Shown here one piece after another: positions 62,820 through 64,000 of a stretch of 64,000 bases of DNA (positions are counted from its first letter, which is position 1; each line of letters begins with the position of its first letter). A program made the position numbers and the translations under genes. The notes beneath the pieces are model-generated. The model made no database searches. It was not told where the DNA came from and was given only the letters and a program-made list of their open reading frames with translations. The DNA comes from Microbacterium arborescens (GTDB lineage: Bacteria > Actinomycetota > Actinomycetes > Actinomycetales > Microbacteriaceae), in contig QNUV01000099.1 of NCBI GenBank assembly GCA_003339645.1, positions 496,001 to 560,000 on the forward strand, in the 5' to 3' direction.

Positions 62820-63665
62820 GTGACCACCTCCGTCCCGAGCGCGCTCGAACTCGAGCGCCGAGCGTATCGGCGCGGCCGCGAGCGCCGGTCGGTGCTGATC
62901 GCCGTCGCTTCGACACTGGCCTTCGCCGCCGTCGTCTGGGTGACCGTGATCAACACGGAGGGCTGGGCGACCGTCCAGCGGAGCTTCTTCGATCCCGCCG
63001 TCGCGCTCCAGGCGCTCCCCGAGGTGTGGCAGGGCTTCCTCGTCAATCTGCAGGTGCTCGCGATCTCGGTCTTCACGGTCGCCGCCGTAGCGCTGGTCCT
63101 GGCGCTGCTGCGCACCCTGCGCGGACCGGTGTTCTTCCCGCTCCGCCTCATCGCTGCGGCCTACACCGACCTCTTCCGCGGCCTGCCCTTCGTCATCGTG
63201 CTGTATCTGATCGGATTCGGGCTGCCGACCATCCTGAACACCCGCATCGACCCGGTGCTTCTGGGAGTCCTCGCCATCACCCTGACCTACTCCGCCTATG
63301 TCGCGGAGGTCGTGCGGGCCGGCATCGAGTCGGTGCATCCGTCGCAGCGTCTCGCCGCCCGCGCGCTCGGACTCAGCTATCCGCAGACCCTCGTGCGGGT
63401 CGTGCTGCCGCAGGCGCTGCGCAAGATGACGCCGCCGCTGATGAACGACTTCATCTCGATGCAGAAGGATGTCGGGCTGATCTCGATCCTCGCGGCGTTC
63501 GACGCGATCGCCGAGGCCCGGGGCGTGGTCGCGACGACCTACAACTTCACCCCCTACGTCGTGGCGGGCGTGCTGTTCGTGCTGCTCGCGATCCCGACGA
63601 TCCGGCTGACGGACTGGTACACCGCGAGGCTCCGCCGCCGCGAGCAGACGGGATCGATCCTGTGA
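62820..63665 (+). CDS. Polar amino acid ABC importer, permease
   Basis: A 281-residue HisM/GlnP-type permease. Five or six hydrophobic segments are visible. AAYTDLFRGLPFVIVLYLIGFGL and the EAA loop EVVRAGIESVHPSQRLAARALGLSYPQTLVRVVLPQALRKMTPPLMNDFISMQKDVGL identify the family. GTG start; the stop overlaps the ATPase gene by GTGA. Confidence 0.93.
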   Translation: MTTSVPSALELERRAYRRGRERRSVLIAVASTLAFAAVVWVTVINTEGWATVQRSFFDPAVALQALPEVWQGFLVNLQVLAISVFTVAAVALVLALLRTLRGPVFFPLRLIAAAYTDLFRGLPFVIVLYLIGFGLPTILNTRIDPVLLGVLAITLTYSAYVAEVVRAGIESVHPSQRLAARALGLSYPQTLVRVVLPQALRKMTPPLMNDFISMQKDVGLISILAAFDAIAEARGVVATTYNFTPYVVAGVLFVLLAIPTIRLTDWYTARLRRREQTGSIL

Positions 63666-64000
63666 CGCAGAACGGATCCGGCACCGCGCCCGACACCGAG
63701 ACCGGCAGTGTCACCGACGTGCTGCACGCCAGCGGCATCCGCAAGTCGTTCGGCGACCGAGAGGTGCTGCGCGGCGTCGACGTGTCGCTCGCCCGGAACG
63801 AGGTCGTCGCCCTCATCGGTGCGAGCGGCTCGGGCAAGTCGACGCTGCTGCGATGCCTCGGCCTGCTCGAGCCGATCGACGACGGGCAGATCCTGCTCGC
63901 CGGTGAGGACATCTCCGACCCCCGGGTCGACGCGAACGCGGTGCGCGCGCGGCTGGGCGCGGTGTTCCAGAGCTACAACCTCTTCCCCCATCTGTCGGTG
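63662..64000 (+). CDS. Polar amino acid ABC importer, ATPase (3' truncated by window edge)
   Basis: First 113 codons of a GlnQ/HisP-type ATPase. After a Thr/Ser/Asp-rich N-terminal tail come LHASGIRKSFGDREVLRGVDVSL, Walker A IGASGSGKSTLLRCLGLLE, and the Q-loop AVFQSYNLFPHLSV at the edge. Completes the importer with the binding protein and permease. Confidence 0.93.
   Translation, partial: MTQNGSGTAPDTETGSVTDVLHASGIRKSFGDREVLRGVDVSLARNEVVALIGASGSGKSTLLRCLGLLEPIDDGQILLAGEDISDPRVDANAVRARLGAVFQSYNLFPHLSV

Overview
The window is high-GC chromosomal DNA from a Gram-positive actinobacterium, most likely Microbacteriaceae and probably Microbacterium or a close relative. The basis is very GC-rich third codon positions, the acyl-CoA carboxylase/LpdA/PNP/PmmB/add-deoA-cdd/sdhCDAB neighbourhood (a gene order broadly like the Rv3264c-Rv3319 region of M. 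tuberculosis), many apparently leaderless genes with a TANNNT -10 box 6-7 nt before the start codon, and a dispersed GGATGCCG/CGGCATCC word. I saw no rRNA, tRNA, CRISPR array, integrase, transposase or phage gene. Taxonomy is inferred, not proven.

Layout. 1-6.6 kb: end of an acyl-CoA carboxylase alpha chain, a lipoprotein, LpdA-type quinone reductase, purine nucleoside phosphorylase coupled to a phosphosugar mutase, an acetyltransferase. 6.6-14.4 kb: a mannitol PTS island with a MtlR-type activator, a lone EIIB, HPr, enzyme I, MtlA, MtlF and MtlD. 14.4-16.3 kb: an alpha/beta hydrolase and a DUF559 gene bracketed by palindromes. 16.3-24.6 kb: nucleoside salvage on the minus strand (add, deoA, cdd and a BmpA-type nucleoside ABC importer). 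24.7-29.6 kb: mannose-1-phosphate guanylyltransferase and divergent sdhCDAB. 29.6-36.2 kb: YihY, exonuclease III, TrpS, a second DUF559 gene, an acetyltransferase and an Fpg/Nei glycosylase. 36.2-40.0 kb: an FMN riboswitch and ribD-ribE-ribBA-ribH. 40-45.8 kb: a small membrane protein, an MHS transporter preceded by a possible arginine-rich leader ORF, an oxidoreductase and an ABC-2 exporter. 45.9-53.0 kb: a catabolic cluster (KDG kinase, KDPG aldolase, D-serine-dehydratase-like enzyme, YheO-type regulator, MHS transporter, D-aminoacylase-like amidohydrolase, RidA). 53-64 kb: rhodanese, RraA, a lipoprotein, an ABC exporter, PEP carboxykinase with a divergent RamB-like regulator, a palindrome-bracketed winged-helix gene, and a polar amino acid ABC importer that runs off the end.

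How the genes work together. PNP, the phosphosugar mutase, adenosine deaminase, thymidine phosphorylase, cytidine deaminase and the BmpA importer form a nucleoside uptake and salvage module. The mtl genes import mannitol as mannitol-1-phosphate and oxidise it to fructose-6-phosphate, and they carry the general PTS proteins with them. The 45.9-53.0 kb cluster can be read as an uptake, deacylation, deamination, phosphorylation and aldol-cleavage route for an acylated 2-amino sugar acid such as N-acetyl-D-glucosaminate, ending in pyruvate and glyceraldehyde-3-phosphate. Its two operons share a similar promoter-proximal sequence.

The most unusual features are four near-identical palindromes that bracket two single genes in pairs, the proposed amino-sugar-acid cluster with its shared operator, the arginine-codon leader ORF, and the GGATGCC word that appears to override codon preference.
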